From Flavobacteriaceae bacterium (lineage in GTDB: Bacteria; Bacteroidota; Bacteroidia; Flavobacteriales; Flavobacteriaceae), in contig NZQO01000050.1 of the NCBI GenBank assembly GCA_002693605.1, forward strand, positions 1 through 13,702: 13,702 bases of DNA, in the 5' to 3' direction. This document shows, piece by piece, positions 1 through 7,781 of this stretch; position 1 is the stretch's first letter; each line of letters starts with the position of its first letter. The notes under the pieces are model-generated. The model was not told where the DNA came from and made no database searches. It was given only the letters and a program-made list of their open reading frames with translations. The position numbers were made by a program, and so were the translations under genes.

Positions 1-975
1 AACTGGTGTATCGAGCAGACCCTCTTTTTTGGCGAGGAGCGCGAGCCCCTAAATATGATCTTGGACGACGGGGGTGACCTAACCAATATGGTGTTCGACG
101 AATATCCTGAGTTGGCGCAGGGCATCAAGGGACTTTCGGAAGAAACTACCACCGGGGTTCACCGCCTGTACGAGCGTATGAAGAACGGCACCTTGGTAAT
201 GCCCGCCATTAACGTGAACGACAGTGTAACCAAGAGCAAGTTCGACAATAAATACGGATGTCGCGAGAGCGCCGTAGACGCCATTCGCCGTGCTACAGAT
301 GTGATGCTGGCCGGAAAACGCGTGGTTGTTTGCGGGTATGGTGATGTAGGAAAGGGTACGGCAGCATCCTTTAAAGGAGCCGGCTCAATCGTTACCGTAA
401 CCGAAATTGACCCTATTTGTGCACTGCAAGCGGCAATGGACGGGTTTGAGGTAAAAAAACTGGAAAGCGTAGTTGGCACCGCAGATATCGTGATTACCAC
501 CACCGGTAATAAGGATATTGTTAGGGGCGAGCATTTTGAGGCTATGAAGGATAAGACAATCGTTTGCAATATTGGCCATTTTGATAATGAAATTGATGTT
601 TCCTGGTTGAAGAAAAACCACGGAAATACCCACGTTGAAATTAAGCCACAAGTAGACAAGTATACCGTAAACGGAAAGGATATCATCCTACTTGCCGAAG
701 GCCGCCTGGTAAACCTTGGTTGCGCTACGGGACACCCCAGTTTTGTGATGAGCAACTCGTTTACCAACCAGACCTTGGCACAAATAGAACTGTGGAAAAA
801 TACCGATCAGTACGAAAACAAGGTATATATGCTGCCCAAGCATTTGGACGAGAAAGTGGCCAAGCTCCACCTGGAGAAAATTGGCGTAGAGCTTACCGAG
901 CTTTCCGAAGCGCAGGCAAAATATATTGGCGTAGAGGTAGAAGGGCCCTATAAGCCTGAATATTACCGCTACTAG
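1..975 (+). CDS. ahcY: Adenosylhomocysteinase (S-adenosyl-L-homocysteine hydrolase), 5' end cut off by the window
   Basis: Hydrolyses S-adenosylhomocysteine to adenosine and homocysteine with bound NAD in the cytosol, removing the inhibitory product of methyltransferases. The frame is open from base 1 (first codons read N-W-C-I-E-Q-T-L), so about the first quarter of the family's usual roughly 430-470 residues is missing and 324 codons remain. Visible hallmarks are [10 protein letters not shown] just inside the window, the substrate/catalytic segment [16 protein letters not shown], the NAD-binding Rossmann loop [13 protein letters not shown] (about visible residues 109-121), and the canonical C-terminal end PYKPEYYRY. 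The methionine at base 55 lies inside the conserved ILDDGGD region and is not the start. The gene converges on the next one and ends in a shared hairpin terminator. Identification is very secure. Confidence 0.98.
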   Translation, partial: NWCIEQTLFFGEEREPLNMILDDGGDLTNMVFDEYPELAQGIKGLSEETTTGVHRLYERMKNGTLVMPAINVNDSVTKSKFDNKYGCRESAVDAIRRATDVMLAGKRVVVCGYGDVGKGTAASFKGAGSIVTVTEIDPICALQAAMDGFEVKKLESVVGTADIVITTTGNKDIVRGEHFEAMKDKTIVCNIGHFDNEIDVSWLKKNHGNTHVEIKPQVDKYTVNGKDIILLAEGRLVNLGCATGHPSFVMSNSFTNQTLAQIELWKNTDQYENKVYMLPKHLDEKVAKLHLEKIGVELTELSEAQAKYIGVEVEGPYKPEYYRY

Positions 976-1000
976 AATAATCCTATTTGCAATTATAAAA

Positions 1001-1031
1001 AAACCCACCGAAGCAATGCGCCGGTGGGTTT
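1001..1031. terminator. Bidirectional intrinsic terminator between ahcY and the DUF3332 gene
   Basis: A perfect 10-bp stem (AAACCCACCG at 1001-1010 with its complement at 1022-1031) encloses an 11-nt loop. On the minus strand it is followed by a run of T residues (the complement of the A-run before 1001), so it works best for the minus-strand DUF3332 gene. On the plus strand the T-run is only three bases, so ahcY termination may be weaker. Confidence 0.85.
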
Positions 1032-1052
1032 CTCAATTTATGGGAGAAACGC

Positions 1053-1634
1053 TTAGTTTCCTACCGCCATCATACAATCTTCATAATTGTAAACGGCACT
1101 GTTTATTTGTGCCAAACCTTCTTCCCTAGACGTACGTGGGTCCAGCTTGACGTTGCTGCCATCGGGCAGATGGTACACAATCATGCCCTCTTCCATAGTA
1201 GAGATCTTGATCATCTCGCCATCTTGTTTCACGACGTTCCAAGATTTTTCTGAAGGACGGTACACCAAGTCAAAGCGCTCACCGGCACGATCGCCCTCGA
1301 GCACCTTAACCATCATTCGGTTTTTGGTAGCGGTCATTTCATATTTATTGCCGTCGTGGTGCACAATATGCGTCTCATATTCACCCTCTGCCATGGCAAT
1401 GGGGTTGCTACCGCTCCAGAACTCTATTACGTTGAAGATTATGGTGTCTCCCAAAAAGAAGAGCCCATATACGGGAATGATGTTTAGGCCCCAGAAAACG
1501 AGGTTGTTCACGAACTTACTGTCGCTAATTTCCATATTCCAGTCCTTGAGGTTGTTAAAGGCACTGAACGAGCCCAGGCAGCTAGTACAGAGTACAGATG
1601 CAGAAAGCGCAATACAAATGATCGATTTTTTCAT
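1053..1634 (-). CDS. DUF3332 family predicted lipoprotein
   Basis: A 193-residue protein of unknown function. The N-terminus (MKKSIICIALSASVLCTSC) is a short positively charged hydrophobic signal ending in cysteine 19, a relaxed Bacteroidota-type lipobox. A hydrophobic stretch at about residues 42-72 ends in the motif IEFWSGSNP, which with the preceding NNLVFWGLNIIPVYG is what I recognise as DUF3332. The remaining C-terminal half is hydrophilic, rich in beta-type sequence (YEMTATKNRMMVKVLEG, VYHLPDGSNVKLDP), and presumably periplasmic. It is monocistronic, with its own putative promoter upstream and the terminator at 1001-1031 downstream. No biochemical role is established for the family. Confidence 0.88.
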   Translation of the reverse strand: MKKSIICIALSASVLCTSCLGSFSAFNNLKDWNMEISDSKFVNNLVFWGLNIIPVYGLFFLGDTIIFNVIEFWSGSNPIAMAEGEYETHIVHHDGNKYEMTATKNRMMVKVLEGDRAGERFDLVYRPSEKSWNVVKQDGEMIKISTMEEGMIVYHLPDGSNVKLDPRTSREEGLAQINSAVYNYEDCMMAVGN

Positions 1635-1662
1635 ATTAATGGATTTTAAGGTTAATTATGTA

Positions 1663-1692
1663 GAAAATTACTTATTAATAAGCCTTTTTCAA
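1663..1692 (-). promoter_or_regulatory. Putative Bacteroidota-type promoter of the DUF3332 gene
   Basis: On the minus strand, TTG (1690-1692) is followed after 19 nt by TAATTTTC (1663-1670), a one-mismatch fit to the -7 consensus TAnnTTTG, about 28 bp before the start codon. It lies in the AT-rich gap between the rpmA terminator and the DUF3332 start. Motif matching only. Confidence 0.35.
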
Positions 1693-1716
1693 TCCAATTT
1701 AACAAATTATTGCATA

Positions 1717-1746
1717 AAAAAGCCCCGGCTACTGCCAGGGCTTTTT
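1717..1746 (-). terminator. Intrinsic terminator of the rplU-rpmA operon
   Basis: AAAAAGCCC (1717-1725) pairs with GGGCTTTTT (1738-1746), and the stem continues with three more G-C pairs (GGC/GCC) beyond one C-A mismatch, closing a 4-nt loop. On the minus strand it lies about 20 bp after the rpmA stop and is followed by a T-rich run. Confidence 0.85.
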
Positions 1747-1767
1747 AAATTCAATCAATTCTATGTT

Positions 1768-2031
1768 CTAGGCTTCCGCGTTCGGAACGATAGAAACGTA
1801 CGATTTGTTGTTCTTCTTTTTGGTGAACTTAACCAAACCGTCAACTCTTGCGTGCAGCGTATAGTCCTTACCGGCATATACGTTATCTGCTGGATGGTGC
1901 TCCATACCACGTTGTCTTACAATGATATTTCCCGCAGTGGCAGCTTGTCCTCCAAAAATCTTAACACCTAGGCGTTTCGATTCTGATTCTCTACCGTTCT
2001 TGGAACTACCAACTCCTTTTTTATGTGCCAT
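1768..2031 (-). CDS. rpmA: 50S ribosomal protein bL27
   Basis: A structural protein of the large ribosomal subunit whose N-terminal tail reaches toward the peptidyl-transferase centre. It has 87 residues, the family's usual size. The N-terminus [19 protein letters not shown] is the canonical bL27 start, followed by [23 protein letters not shown], then the [10 protein letters not shown] and [14 protein letters not shown] segments. There is no Firmicutes-style cleavable N-terminal extension: the mature A-H-K-K sequence follows the initiator methionine directly. It lies 25 bp downstream of rplU, the widespread L21-L27 order, and shares its promoter and terminator. No Shine-Dalgarno sequence precedes the ATG, which is usual in this phylum. 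Confidence 0.98.
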   Translation of the reverse strand: MAHKKGVGSSKNGRESESKRLGVKIFGGQAATAGNIIVRQRGMEHHPADNVYAGKDYTLHARVDGLVKFTKKKNNKSYVSIVPNAEA

Positions 2032-2056
2032 AATTCAGGGGGTTTTTAATGGTTTA

Positions 2057-2737
2057 TTATTTTCTTCCGCCGTCAAGTTTCTCTTGAAGCTCTTTCAGTT
2101 CGTCCCACTTGCCATCGGCAGCCAATTGGGCTTGCTGTGGCCAAGTATCGGTTACCAAATGAGCCAATCTTGAACTTGCCTCGGAAAGGATCTCGCTCAA
2201 TTTCTCAGGACTTGTCTTTGCTACCTTCTCGAAGGTGTCAATTCCCGCGGCTACGAAAGCTTCCATTGCCTTTGGGCCCACACCTTCAATTTTCTTCAGG
2301 TCGTCTGCCGAGGCCGATTTCTTTGAAGTCTCTTTCTTGGCTTCTGGTTTTGCCGCTGGCTTGGTCTCCTTTTTTGGAGCTGCTTTCTTGGTTTCCTTTT
2401 TCTCTGAAGACTTTTTGCTTCCTCCAGAAGCTGCAATGCTCTCAATAACGATTTCTGAAAGGGCCTGTCTGTGACCGTTCTTTACACGGTAGCCTTTTCT
2501 GCGTTTCTTCTTGAAAACGATTACTTTGTCACCCTTTAGGTGTCTTAAGACTTTTGCTCCAACTAGAGCGCCATCTATAGCCGGGGCGCCAACAGTGATG
2601 TTATCACCATCGCCAATAAGAAGAACGTTGTCGAAATCAACTTTATCGCCCTCTTCGTTGGCCAAACGGTGCACAAACACTTTTTGGTCTTTCGCAACCT
2701 TAAATTGCTGCCCTGCTATCTCTACAATTGCATACAT
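2057..2737 (-). CDS. rplU: 50S ribosomal protein bL21 with a C-terminal Lys/Ala-rich linker and helix-hairpin-helix domain
   Basis: Large-subunit ribosomal protein that binds 23S rRNA. Residues 1-103 are a complete bL21, from MYAIVEIAGQQFKVAKDQ to the signature KVIVFKKKRRKGYRVKNGHR (71-90). The protein then continues to 226 residues, about twice the usual 100-110. Residues 105-143 are a low-complexity linker of Lys, Ala, Glu and Pro. Residues 145-225 form a second folded region that begins DDLKKIEGVGPKAMEAFVAAGI, a helix-hairpin-helix pattern of the type seen in COG3743-like proteins, and ends WDELKELQEKLDGGRK. From memory, such extended L21 proteins occur in other Flavobacteriia, so this looks like a lineage trait and not an assembly fusion. 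The extension's function is unknown; binding RNA or DNA is only an inference from the fold. Confidence 0.96.
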   Translation of the reverse strand: MYAIVEIAGQQFKVAKDQKVFVHRLANEEGDKVDFDNVLLIGDGDNITVGAPAIDGALVGAKVLRHLKGDKVIVFKKKRRKGYRVKNGHRQALSEIVIESIAASGGSKKSSEKKETKKAAPKKETKPAAKPEAKKETSKKSASADDLKKIEGVGPKAMEAFVAAGIDTFEKVAKTSPEKLSEILSEASSRLAHLVTDTWPQQAQLAADGKWDELKELQEKLDGGRK

Positions 2738-2797
2738 AGCGTACTTATTAATATATTAATATTATAATCGCCCTTACCATTTTGGTTTAGGAGGGTG

Positions 2798-2829
2798 CAA
2801 ATATAATTTTAAATATCGAAACCCGCAAA
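2798..2829 (-). promoter_or_regulatory. Bacteroidota sigma-type promoter of rplU-rpmA
   Basis: On the minus strand, TTTG (2826-2829) is separated by 20 nt from TATATTTG (2798-2805). Both elements match the Bacteroidota consensus (TTTG at -33, TAnnTTTG at -7) exactly. The predicted transcription start leaves a leader of about 55 nt before the rplU ATG. This is the best promoter match in the window. Confidence 0.75.
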
Positions 2830-2846
2830 GGGTTTTAGGTGTTATT

Positions 2847-3302
2847 TTACAGGGTGTTCCGTTTCCCTTCGGCGGTGTTCCAAGAATCTTTGAGAAGTTG
2901 CATAAAGGCTAAGGTAAGCACAATAGAAGTAGAAAGGCCCATTAGCACTGACATAACCAACATAATTAAGGAACCCTTATTGAAATTGATGCCCCACGAA
3001 TCGAGAATGGCATAGGCAAATTCAGTATCGATCATAAAGATATAGATGGCCATGAAGGCTGTAAAGATAATCGTTGCCACTGCCCCGCACAGAAAACCTA
3101 CCTGAAATCCCTCCTCATATTTAAACTTTGTTGATTCCGACCTATATTTCTTGATAGCCATTAAGATTCCGGCACCGTAAATTACCCCGTTGAACGCGCT
3201 AAGCACGGGATATTCGTGCAGTCCGAATAATTTCAAGATTAAAAAATAGGCAATCAATACGGCTGCAATAAGCAATCCGTACCGGGAATAGATCGTGAAC
3301 AT
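2847..3302 (-). CDS. DUF4199 family integral membrane protein
   Basis: A 151-residue protein with four predicted membrane segments, at roughly residues 8-25, 35-50, 68-91 and 111-135. The loop after the second helix carries KYEEGFQVGFLCG, the Y-E-x-G-F-x-x-G pattern I associate with DUF4199, a family common in Bacteroidota and of unknown function. It has no catalytic motif and no signal peptide beyond the first helix. It is transcribed on the minus strand, 71 bp beyond the EamA transporter gene and 109 bp before rplU. A weak hairpin lies between it and the transporter, so co-transcription is uncertain, and no good promoter match was found directly upstream. Confidence 0.82.
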   Translation of the reverse strand: MFTIYSRYGLLIAAVLIAYFLILKLFGLHEYPVLSAFNGVIYGAGILMAIKKYRSESTKFKYEEGFQVGFLCGAVATIIFTAFMAIYIFMIDTEFAYAILDSWGINFNKGSLIMLVMSVLMGLSTSIVLTLAFMQLLKDSWNTAEGKRNTL

Positions 3303-3340
3303 GATTGTTGGTTTTGTAATTTAATTAAACCGAAAGTTAA

Positions 3341-3360
3341 GGAAAGTTACAAAACTTTCC
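3341..3360 (-). terminator. Weak hairpin downstream of the EamA transporter gene
   Basis: GGAAAGT (3341-3347) pairs perfectly with ACTTTCC (3354-3360) around a 6-nt loop, just after the transporter stop. The downstream minus-strand tract (CTTAACTTTCGGTTT) is T-rich but broken, so this is at best a leaky terminator. Confidence 0.35.
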
Positions 3361-3373
3361 TCTAAACGGTTTG

Positions 3374-4246
3374 TTAACTTTTATTGACAAGCAAGACGCC
3401 CACCAAGATTACGGCAGCGGCCCCCAATTGGAAAAGGGTAAATTGCTCTCCGTCCAACAGCCCCCAAAATAATGCGATTATAGGAATTGTATAGGTAACC
3501 GATGAGGCGAAAACCGGTGTGCTCAACTGCACCAGCGCGTTGAAGAGGGCCTTGGCAAGTCCGGTGCCCACCACGGCGAGTAACAGTAAATACCCCAATG
3601 CCGGTATCAGTTTTGGCGACTGGAAGGTCGCCTCGGTAAAGAAGCCGGAAAATAATAACACCACAAGGGCGGGCACGAAAATGACCACAAAATGACCTAC
3701 CGTTATGGCTAGGGCGGGCACCGTCTGCAAGTGCCGTTTAATTATGTTCACATTTATGGCATAGCAAATAGAGGCGAACAGCACCAAGCCCGTATACCAG
3801 TAGTTTTGGTTCGGGTTTACCTCGCTGCCGCTCCAAATAAGCATGAAGCTACCCATTAAACCTACCGCCACGCCCACCAACTGGTTTTTCGAAAAACCGA
3901 TACTGAAGAGGGCCGCCCCCAACAGCAAGGTCATAATAGGGGTGGTAGAATTTAGAATGGAGGCCACGGCACTATCTATCTCCGTTTCGGCAAAGGCAAA
4001 TAGAAAGGCCGGCACGAAGGTGCCGAGAATAGCCGAGATGGCAATCCACTTCCATTCCTTCTTCTTTATTTTGGCTATTTTCCGATGTGCAATGGAAAAA
4101 AGGAACAGCGAGGCGAAAATAATGCGAAGCGACCCTAATTGCAGCGGACTTAAACCATTAAGCGCTTTCTTAATAAGAATAAACGAACTGCCCCATACCA
4201 AGGAGAGGATTATGAGGTAAAACCATTTGCGCTGCGTATTTTTCAT
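3374..4246 (-). CDS. EamA/DMT-superfamily transporter (10-TM drug/metabolite transporter type)
   Basis: A 290-residue integral membrane protein with about ten hydrophobic helices arranged as two EamA repeats (roughly residues 8-137 and 150-288), the usual length and architecture of the 10-TM drug/metabolite transporter superfamily. The first repeat starts with the typical WFYLIILSLVWGSSFILIKKAL. Each half ends in the family's conserved glycine-rich helix, for example LVGVAVGLMGSFMLIWSG and LGAAAVILVGVLLVNKS. Members move metabolites such as amino acids or nucleosides, often as efflux; the substrate here cannot be read from the sequence. It lies 51 bp after gldD on the same strand. The intervening sequence holds a hairpin and an imperfect -7-like GACTTTTG close to the start codon, so it may have its own promoter. 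Confidence 0.9.
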   Translation of the reverse strand: MKNTQRKWFYLIILSLVWGSSFILIKKALNGLSPLQLGSLRIIFASLFLFSIAHRKIAKIKKKEWKWIAISAILGTFVPAFLFAFAETEIDSAVASILNSTTPIMTLLLGAALFSIGFSKNQLVGVAVGLMGSFMLIWSGSEVNPNQNYWYTGLVLFASICYAINVNIIKRHLQTVPALAITVGHFVVIFVPALVVLLFSGFFTEATFQSPKLIPALGYLLLLAVVGTGLAKALFNALVQLSTPVFASSVTYTIPIIALFWGLLDGEQFTLFQLGAAAVILVGVLLVNKS

Positions 4247-4262
4247 AAGAAAGGCACAAAAG

Positions 4263-4281
4263 TCTGAAATTATATTTCAGA
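4263..4281 (-). terminator. Hairpin after gldD, possible weak terminator
   Basis: An 8-bp perfect inverted repeat (TCTGAAAT at 4263-4270, ATTTCAGA at 4274-4281) with a 3-nt spacer, followed on the minus strand by CTTTTGTG. It is AT-rich and close to the next start codon, so it could end the ssb-gldE-gldD transcript or act as a protein-binding palindrome. Confidence 0.35.
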
Positions 4282-4297
4282 AAGGCCAAAAAAAACG

Positions 4298-4852
4298 CTA
4301 ATTGTTTCGCCAGGAAATACTCTCCATAATTTTCCGGATATCCTGTTGCAGGTAGACAATGGCCGGATAGAGCGAGTCATAATTCGGCTTGGTATTGAAG
4401 TAGAGCGAACCCGTTAGAAAGTGGCGGGTGCTGTCGGTTACGTAAAATTGCGCCTGGGTAGCGGCATCGCCCTCGAGCGCATAGAACATTCCGTACACGT
4501 TCTTTAACGAATCGACGCGCGGCTGTTCAATGATTGAATTGGCCTTTACCGTATGGTCATATGTGAGTTTCTGGGCGTCGTACAGCAACGAATCCAGGTT
4601 GTTGCCAACCCGCTGGTACGTGATGTATAGCGAGGCATCCATTTGGGGATAGTGAAGATTTATCCAACAATTGGGACGTTCTTCCAGTAGGGCAATCTCA
4701 TTTTTTTCGAAGGTGAAGGGACAGGTTGAGTCGATACGCTCGTACCGCTGTACGGGATAGTCCAATCGCAGCTTGGCCGATGGCTTTACTACGGTGTCCT
4801 CGCCACAGGAAAAAAACGTAACTGCCAGTAAAATTATCAATAGAAATCGCAT
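4298..4852 (-). CDS. gldD: Gliding motility lipoprotein GldD
   Basis: A 184-residue lipoprotein of the gliding/type IX secretion set of Bacteroidota; in Flavobacterium johnsoniae gldD is needed for gliding. The N-terminus MRFLLIILLAVTFFSC is a lipoprotein signal with Cys16 as the acylated residue, followed by GED. The body has the family's features: the LRLDYPVQRYERID segment, the CPFTFE motif and the later NCWINLHYP stretch. It begins one base after the gldE stop (TAA, one T, then ATG), so the two are almost certainly translationally coupled. It is the last gene of the apparent ssb-gldE-gldD unit. The assignment rests on sequence pattern plus the conserved gldE neighbour. Confidence 0.93.
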   Translation of the reverse strand: MRFLLIILLAVTFFSCGEDTVVKPSAKLRLDYPVQRYERIDSTCPFTFEKNEIALLEERPNCWINLHYPQMDASLYITYQRVGNNLDSLLYDAQKLTYDHTVKANSIIEQPRVDSLKNVYGMFYALEGDAATQAQFYVTDSTRHFLTGSLYFNTKPNYDSLYPAIVYLQQDIRKIMESISWRNN

Positions 4853-4853
4853 A

Positions 4854-6185
4854 TTATCGCTTTATGGAAACCTTCACCTGCTTGATTCGCTTATTGTCGA
4901 ACGCCTCTATGGTGAAAGAATATTGGTGAAACGGAATGACCTCGTTCTTCTTCGGAAATCCCTTCGATATTTCAAGCAAAAACCCCGCCAAGGTCTCTGC
5001 TTCTCCCTTTGCCGCCTCAAACGGCTGGACATCCATCAATTTTATGACCTTATAGAAATCCTTAAGGGGCGTTTTCCCCTCGAAAACGAAGGTGTCATCA
5101 TCCAACTTCGAGAAAATCAGGTCCTCGTCATCAAACTCGTCGCTAATTTCACCGACGATTTCCTCTATAATATCTTCGAGCGAAATGAGCCCGCTGGTAC
5201 CTCCGTACTCATCAACCACTATGGCTAGGTGCATCTTCATGTCCTTAAACTCATTGAGCAGATCGTCCAATTTCTTATTCTCCGGAACAAAGTAGGGCTT
5301 TCGCTTCAGCTCCTGCCAATCCAAGTTCTTGCGCTCTAGGTAGGGCATTAGGTCCTTCACGTACAAGATACCCGTAATATTGTCTATAGAGTCCTTAAAC
5401 ACGGGGATGCGGGAATACCCGTTGGTGATTATGGCCGGCATAATTTCGCGATAGTTCCAGTCTTCGTTCAGGGCAAAAATATCCATCCGGGGTCGCATTA
5501 CCTGTTTGGTGTCGGTATTCCCAAAGGTTACGATACCCTTCAGGATTTTCTGCTCCTCGTGGGTAGTGTCCGCTCCGGAGGTCAACTCGAGCGCCTGCGA
5601 AAGTTGATCGACGCTGATGTTCGATTTCTGCTTTCCGAAGCGATCCTGCATATAGATAGTCGTGGCCCGCATGGGCAAGCTAATAGGCGACAGGAACCAA
5701 TCTAGGGCGCGCAACGGATAGGCCATAAAAATTGCAAACTGCACCTTGTTCCTGCTCGCGTATATTTTAGGAAGGATCTCGCCGAAAAGCAATATGAGGA
5801 AAGTGGCAACTACAATCTTTACCAAAAAGAGCGAATCTACCTGAAACAGGTAGAAGTCGAGCACATAGTCTAATTGGTAGAACCACACGGTGCTCAGCGA
5901 CTCGAACAAGAGAACGATAGCTATGTTAATGGCGTTGTTGGCAACAAGGATCGTGGCCAGTAATTTTTTGGGACGCGTCAATAGGCGTTGCACCATTTCC
6001 AGCTTCTTCGCCTTCGGCGTTTCCTCGGAAATATCGAAATCGGTGCCAGTTAACGAAAAAAACGCCACCTCGGCGCCAGAGATCAATGCCGAGCAAAGCA
6101 AGAGCAAGAGCAATACAACGATGCTCGAAATATGCGCGACGTCCAGGAGAGCTAGTAAAAGTAAACTGGGAGGTTCTGTATCCAA
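4854..6185 (-). CDS. gldE: Gliding motility-associated protein GldE (CNNM/CBS/CorC-HlyC architecture)
   Basis: A 443-residue inner-membrane protein. Domain order: a DUF21/CNNM transmembrane region at about 15-180 with AEVAFFSL (38-45) and GEILPK (135-140); a CBS pair at about 225-345 with MRPRMDIFALN (230-240) and AIVVDEYGGTSGLISLEDI (321-339); and a C-terminal CorC/HlyC-type domain (about 360-440). This family includes Mg/Co efflux-linked proteins. In F. johnsoniae gldE sits next to gldD and has been linked to gliding by multicopy suppression; its exact role is unclear. The start is TTG at 6183-6185: it gives the expected N-terminus (D-T-E-P-P-S-L-L) and no ATG or GTG lies between it and the in-frame ssb stop 21 bp upstream. 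Confidence 0.93.
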   Translation of the reverse strand: MDTEPPSLLLLALLDVAHISSIVVLLLLLLCSALISGAEVAFFSLTGTDFDISEETPKAKKLEMVQRLLTRPKKLLATILVANNAINIAIVLLFESLSTVWFYQLDYVLDFYLFQVDSLFLVKIVVATFLILLFGEILPKIYASRNKVQFAIFMAYPLRALDWFLSPISLPMRATTIYMQDRFGKQKSNISVDQLSQALELTSGADTTHEEQKILKGIVTFGNTDTKQVMRPRMDIFALNEDWNYREIMPAIITNGYSRIPVFKDSIDNITGILYVKDLMPYLERKNLDWQELKRKPYFVPENKKLDDLLNEFKDMKMHLAIVVDEYGGTSGLISLEDIIEEIVGEISDEFDDEDLIFSKLDDDTFVFEGKTPLKDFYKVIKLMDVQPFEAAKGEAETLAGFLLEISKGFPKKNEVIPFHQYSFTIEAFDNKRIKQVKVSIKR

Positions 6186-6206
6186 AGTGGCACGGTTAGT
6201 TAAACA

Positions 6207-6659
6207 TTAAAACGGAAGATCGTCCTCATCGCCACTCGGAGAATCATGTTGCGGTTGCGAGGGCTGTTGCGGCGATCTGGAATCGTTCTGGCCTCCGCCC
6301 CCCTGTTCGGGCTGGCCGTCGCCCTTGGGCGTTAGGAAGGTAAAATCGGTGCACTGGATCTCGGTGCTGTACCGTTCCTGCCCCTTGTCATCCTGCCATT
6401 TCCTGGTTTTTAGACGCCCCTCGATATAGACCTTGTCGCCCTTTTTCAAGTATTTCTCGCAAATCTCGGCTGCCTTGTTACGCACCACGATGTTGTGCCA
6501 CTCGGTATTGTTTACGCGCTCACCGCTCGTGCGGTTTGTATAAGTTTCGTTAGTCGCCAACGGAAATCGGCCAATAGCGCCTCCTCCCTCAAAATAATGC
6601 ATCTTCACATCATCGCCGGTATGGCCAATTAGCATTACTTTATTCAATGTTCCGTTCAT
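6207..6659 (-). CDS. ssb: Single-stranded DNA-binding protein
   Basis: Coats single-stranded DNA during replication, recombination and repair. Residues 1-110 form the OB fold, with MNGTLNKVMLIGHTGDDVKM at the start, NNTEWHNIVVRNKAAEICEKY (50-70, shown over its length), KKGDKVYIEGRLKTRKWQD and the strand IQCTDFTFL. Residues 113-142 are a disordered Gly/Gln/Ser/Pro linker, and the tail ends DEDDLPF, the acidic hydrophobic tip that recruits partner proteins. At 150 residues it is slightly shorter than the E. coli protein. It lies between mutY and gldE and has its own good -7 element. The gldE start lies only 21 bp downstream. Confidence 0.97.
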   Translation of the reverse strand: MNGTLNKVMLIGHTGDDVKMHYFEGGGAIGRFPLATNETYTNRTSGERVNNTEWHNIVVRNKAAEICEKYLKKGDKVYIEGRLKTRKWQDDKGQERYSTEIQCTDFTFLTPKGDGQPEQGGGGQNDSRSPQQPSQPQHDSPSGDEDDLPF

Positions 6660-6676
6660 AGTTACTATTTAAGGTA

Positions 6677-6684
6677 CAAAGGTA
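6677..6684 (-). promoter_or_regulatory. -7 promoter element of ssb-gldE-gldD
   Basis: TACCTTTG on the minus strand matches TAnnTTTG exactly and lies 17 bp before the ssb ATG, just downstream of the mutY stop. The -33 region lacks a clear TTTG. It predicts a short leader of about 10-15 nt and independent transcription of the gliding genes from mutY. Confidence 0.5.
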
Positions 6685-6709
6685 TATTATGTTTTAAATA
6701 TAGCGAATT

Positions 6710-7777
6710 TTAAAGGTCGAAAACAGGGAAATTGGCAATAAAGTTTTCGATCAGCACCGGTACCGCATAGCGATGCACCTCCGAAAAATCGATGCCATTC
6801 TCGCCAAGGGCACTACATTCCCCCACCCAAAAGGTCGTGTGCAAATGCTGGTGCGAAAGTTTGTGCACAATGGGCCTCACGTTGTATTGGGAAAGCTCTC
6901 CAATACCGAAATTTTCAGAAAGATTTCTATACTCCTCATTTTTTAGCAAGGTCGCCAGGGATACCTTTCTGCTAGTTTCAAGAAGGGGGAATTCGTACAG
7001 CTGTTGCCAGATTCCCCTTTCCGTTCGTTGTTGCAACAGGGTTTTTGAGTCTGCCGAAAGCAGCACGAGGAAATTGAAATGCCTCTTTTTAACGGGTGAT
7101 GGCTTTACCTTTACTGGAAGTTGCCCGACACTCCCGGTCCTGAAGGCAGTACAGCTATCCCTAAATATGCAACTTTCGCAACTGGGGTTCTGGGGCACGC
7201 AAAACCGTGCGCCAAACTCCATTAGCGCCTGGTTGTGGGTGCCGGGTTGCGACACATCGAGCAAATCCTGGGCGAGTTCCTTAAATTGCCGGGCGCCCTC
7301 GGCACTGTTAATGGGCGTGGCAATGCCAAATACCCGTGCGAGCACCCTGAAAACGTTGCCATCCACCACGGCGGTTGGCTCGTTAAAGCATATGGATACG
7401 ATGGCGCTAGCGGTATAATCGCCCACTCCCTTTAAGGTAATGATCTCATTATAGGTGTTGGGAAAGTTCCCCTCCCGCTGATAGACAATGTCCTTGGCGG
7501 CGGCGTGCAGGTTTCGGGCCCGCGAATAGTACCCCAGGCCCTGCCATAGCTTGAGCACCTGGTGCTCGGGGGCGTCTGCCAAATCCTTGACGGTGGGAAA
7601 TGCCTCAACGAACGCTTCGTAATACGGCAAACCTTGGGCGACTCGAGTTTGTTGAAGGATAACTTCAGAGAGCCAAATAAAATAGGGAGCCGAGACGGCC
7701 CTCCAAGGAAGATCCCTTTTGTTTTCTAAATACCACGATATGAGCTTTTTACTGAAATGCAGCGTATTTTTGGGCAT
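6710..7777 (-). CDS. mutY: A/G-specific adenine DNA glycosylase MutY
   Basis: Removes adenine mispaired with 8-oxoguanine, preventing G-to-T transversions. The 355 residues are usual for the family. Visible features are SEVILQQTRV with catalytic Glu38; QGLGYYSRARNL (79-90); the helix-hairpin-helix LKGVGDYTASAI (115-126) leading to VVDGNV with catalytic Asp139; and the [4Fe-4S] cysteines C193-x6-C200-x2-C203-x5-C209. The C-terminal NUDIX-like 8-oxoG recognition domain (about 232-352) includes RGIWQQLYEFPL. All key residues are present, so the enzyme should be active. It is transcribed divergently from hup, and its -7 promoter element sits only four bases before the ATG, suggesting a leaderless or nearly leaderless mRNA. 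Confidence 0.97.
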   Translation of the reverse strand: MPKNTLHFSKKLISWYLENKRDLPWRAVSAPYFIWLSEVILQQTRVAQGLPYYEAFVEAFPTVKDLADAPEHQVLKLWQGLGYYSRARNLHAAAKDIVYQREGNFPNTYNEIITLKGVGDYTASAIVSICFNEPTAVVDGNVFRVLARVFGIATPINSAEGARQFKELAQDLLDVSQPGTHNQALMEFGARFCVPQNPSCESCIFRDSCTAFRTGSVGQLPVKVKPSPVKKRHFNFLVLLSADSKTLLQQRTERGIWQQLYEFPLLETSRKVSLATLLKNEEYRNLSENFGIGELSQYNVRPIVHKLSHQHLHTTFWVGECSALGENGIDFSEVHRYAVPVLIENFIANFPVFDL

Positions 7778-7781
7778 AGCG

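Noticed and set aside
1147..1971. Long plus-strand frame opposite the DUF3332 and rpmA genes
   Set aside because: It is antisense to two well-supported genes and runs across their terminator and promoter.
2819..2835. Short AAACCC/GGGTTT hairpin near rplU as a terminator of another unit
   Set aside because: Only six pairs, no T-run, and it overlaps the -33 box of the rplU promoter.
6196..6207. ATG overlapping the ssb stop as a start for gldE
   Set aside because: That frame reads only ATG-TTT-AAC-TAA; gldE is in a different frame.
6792..7418. Plus-strand frame opposite mutY
   Set aside because: Antisense shadow of a complete MutY with all catalytic residues; no domain recognised.
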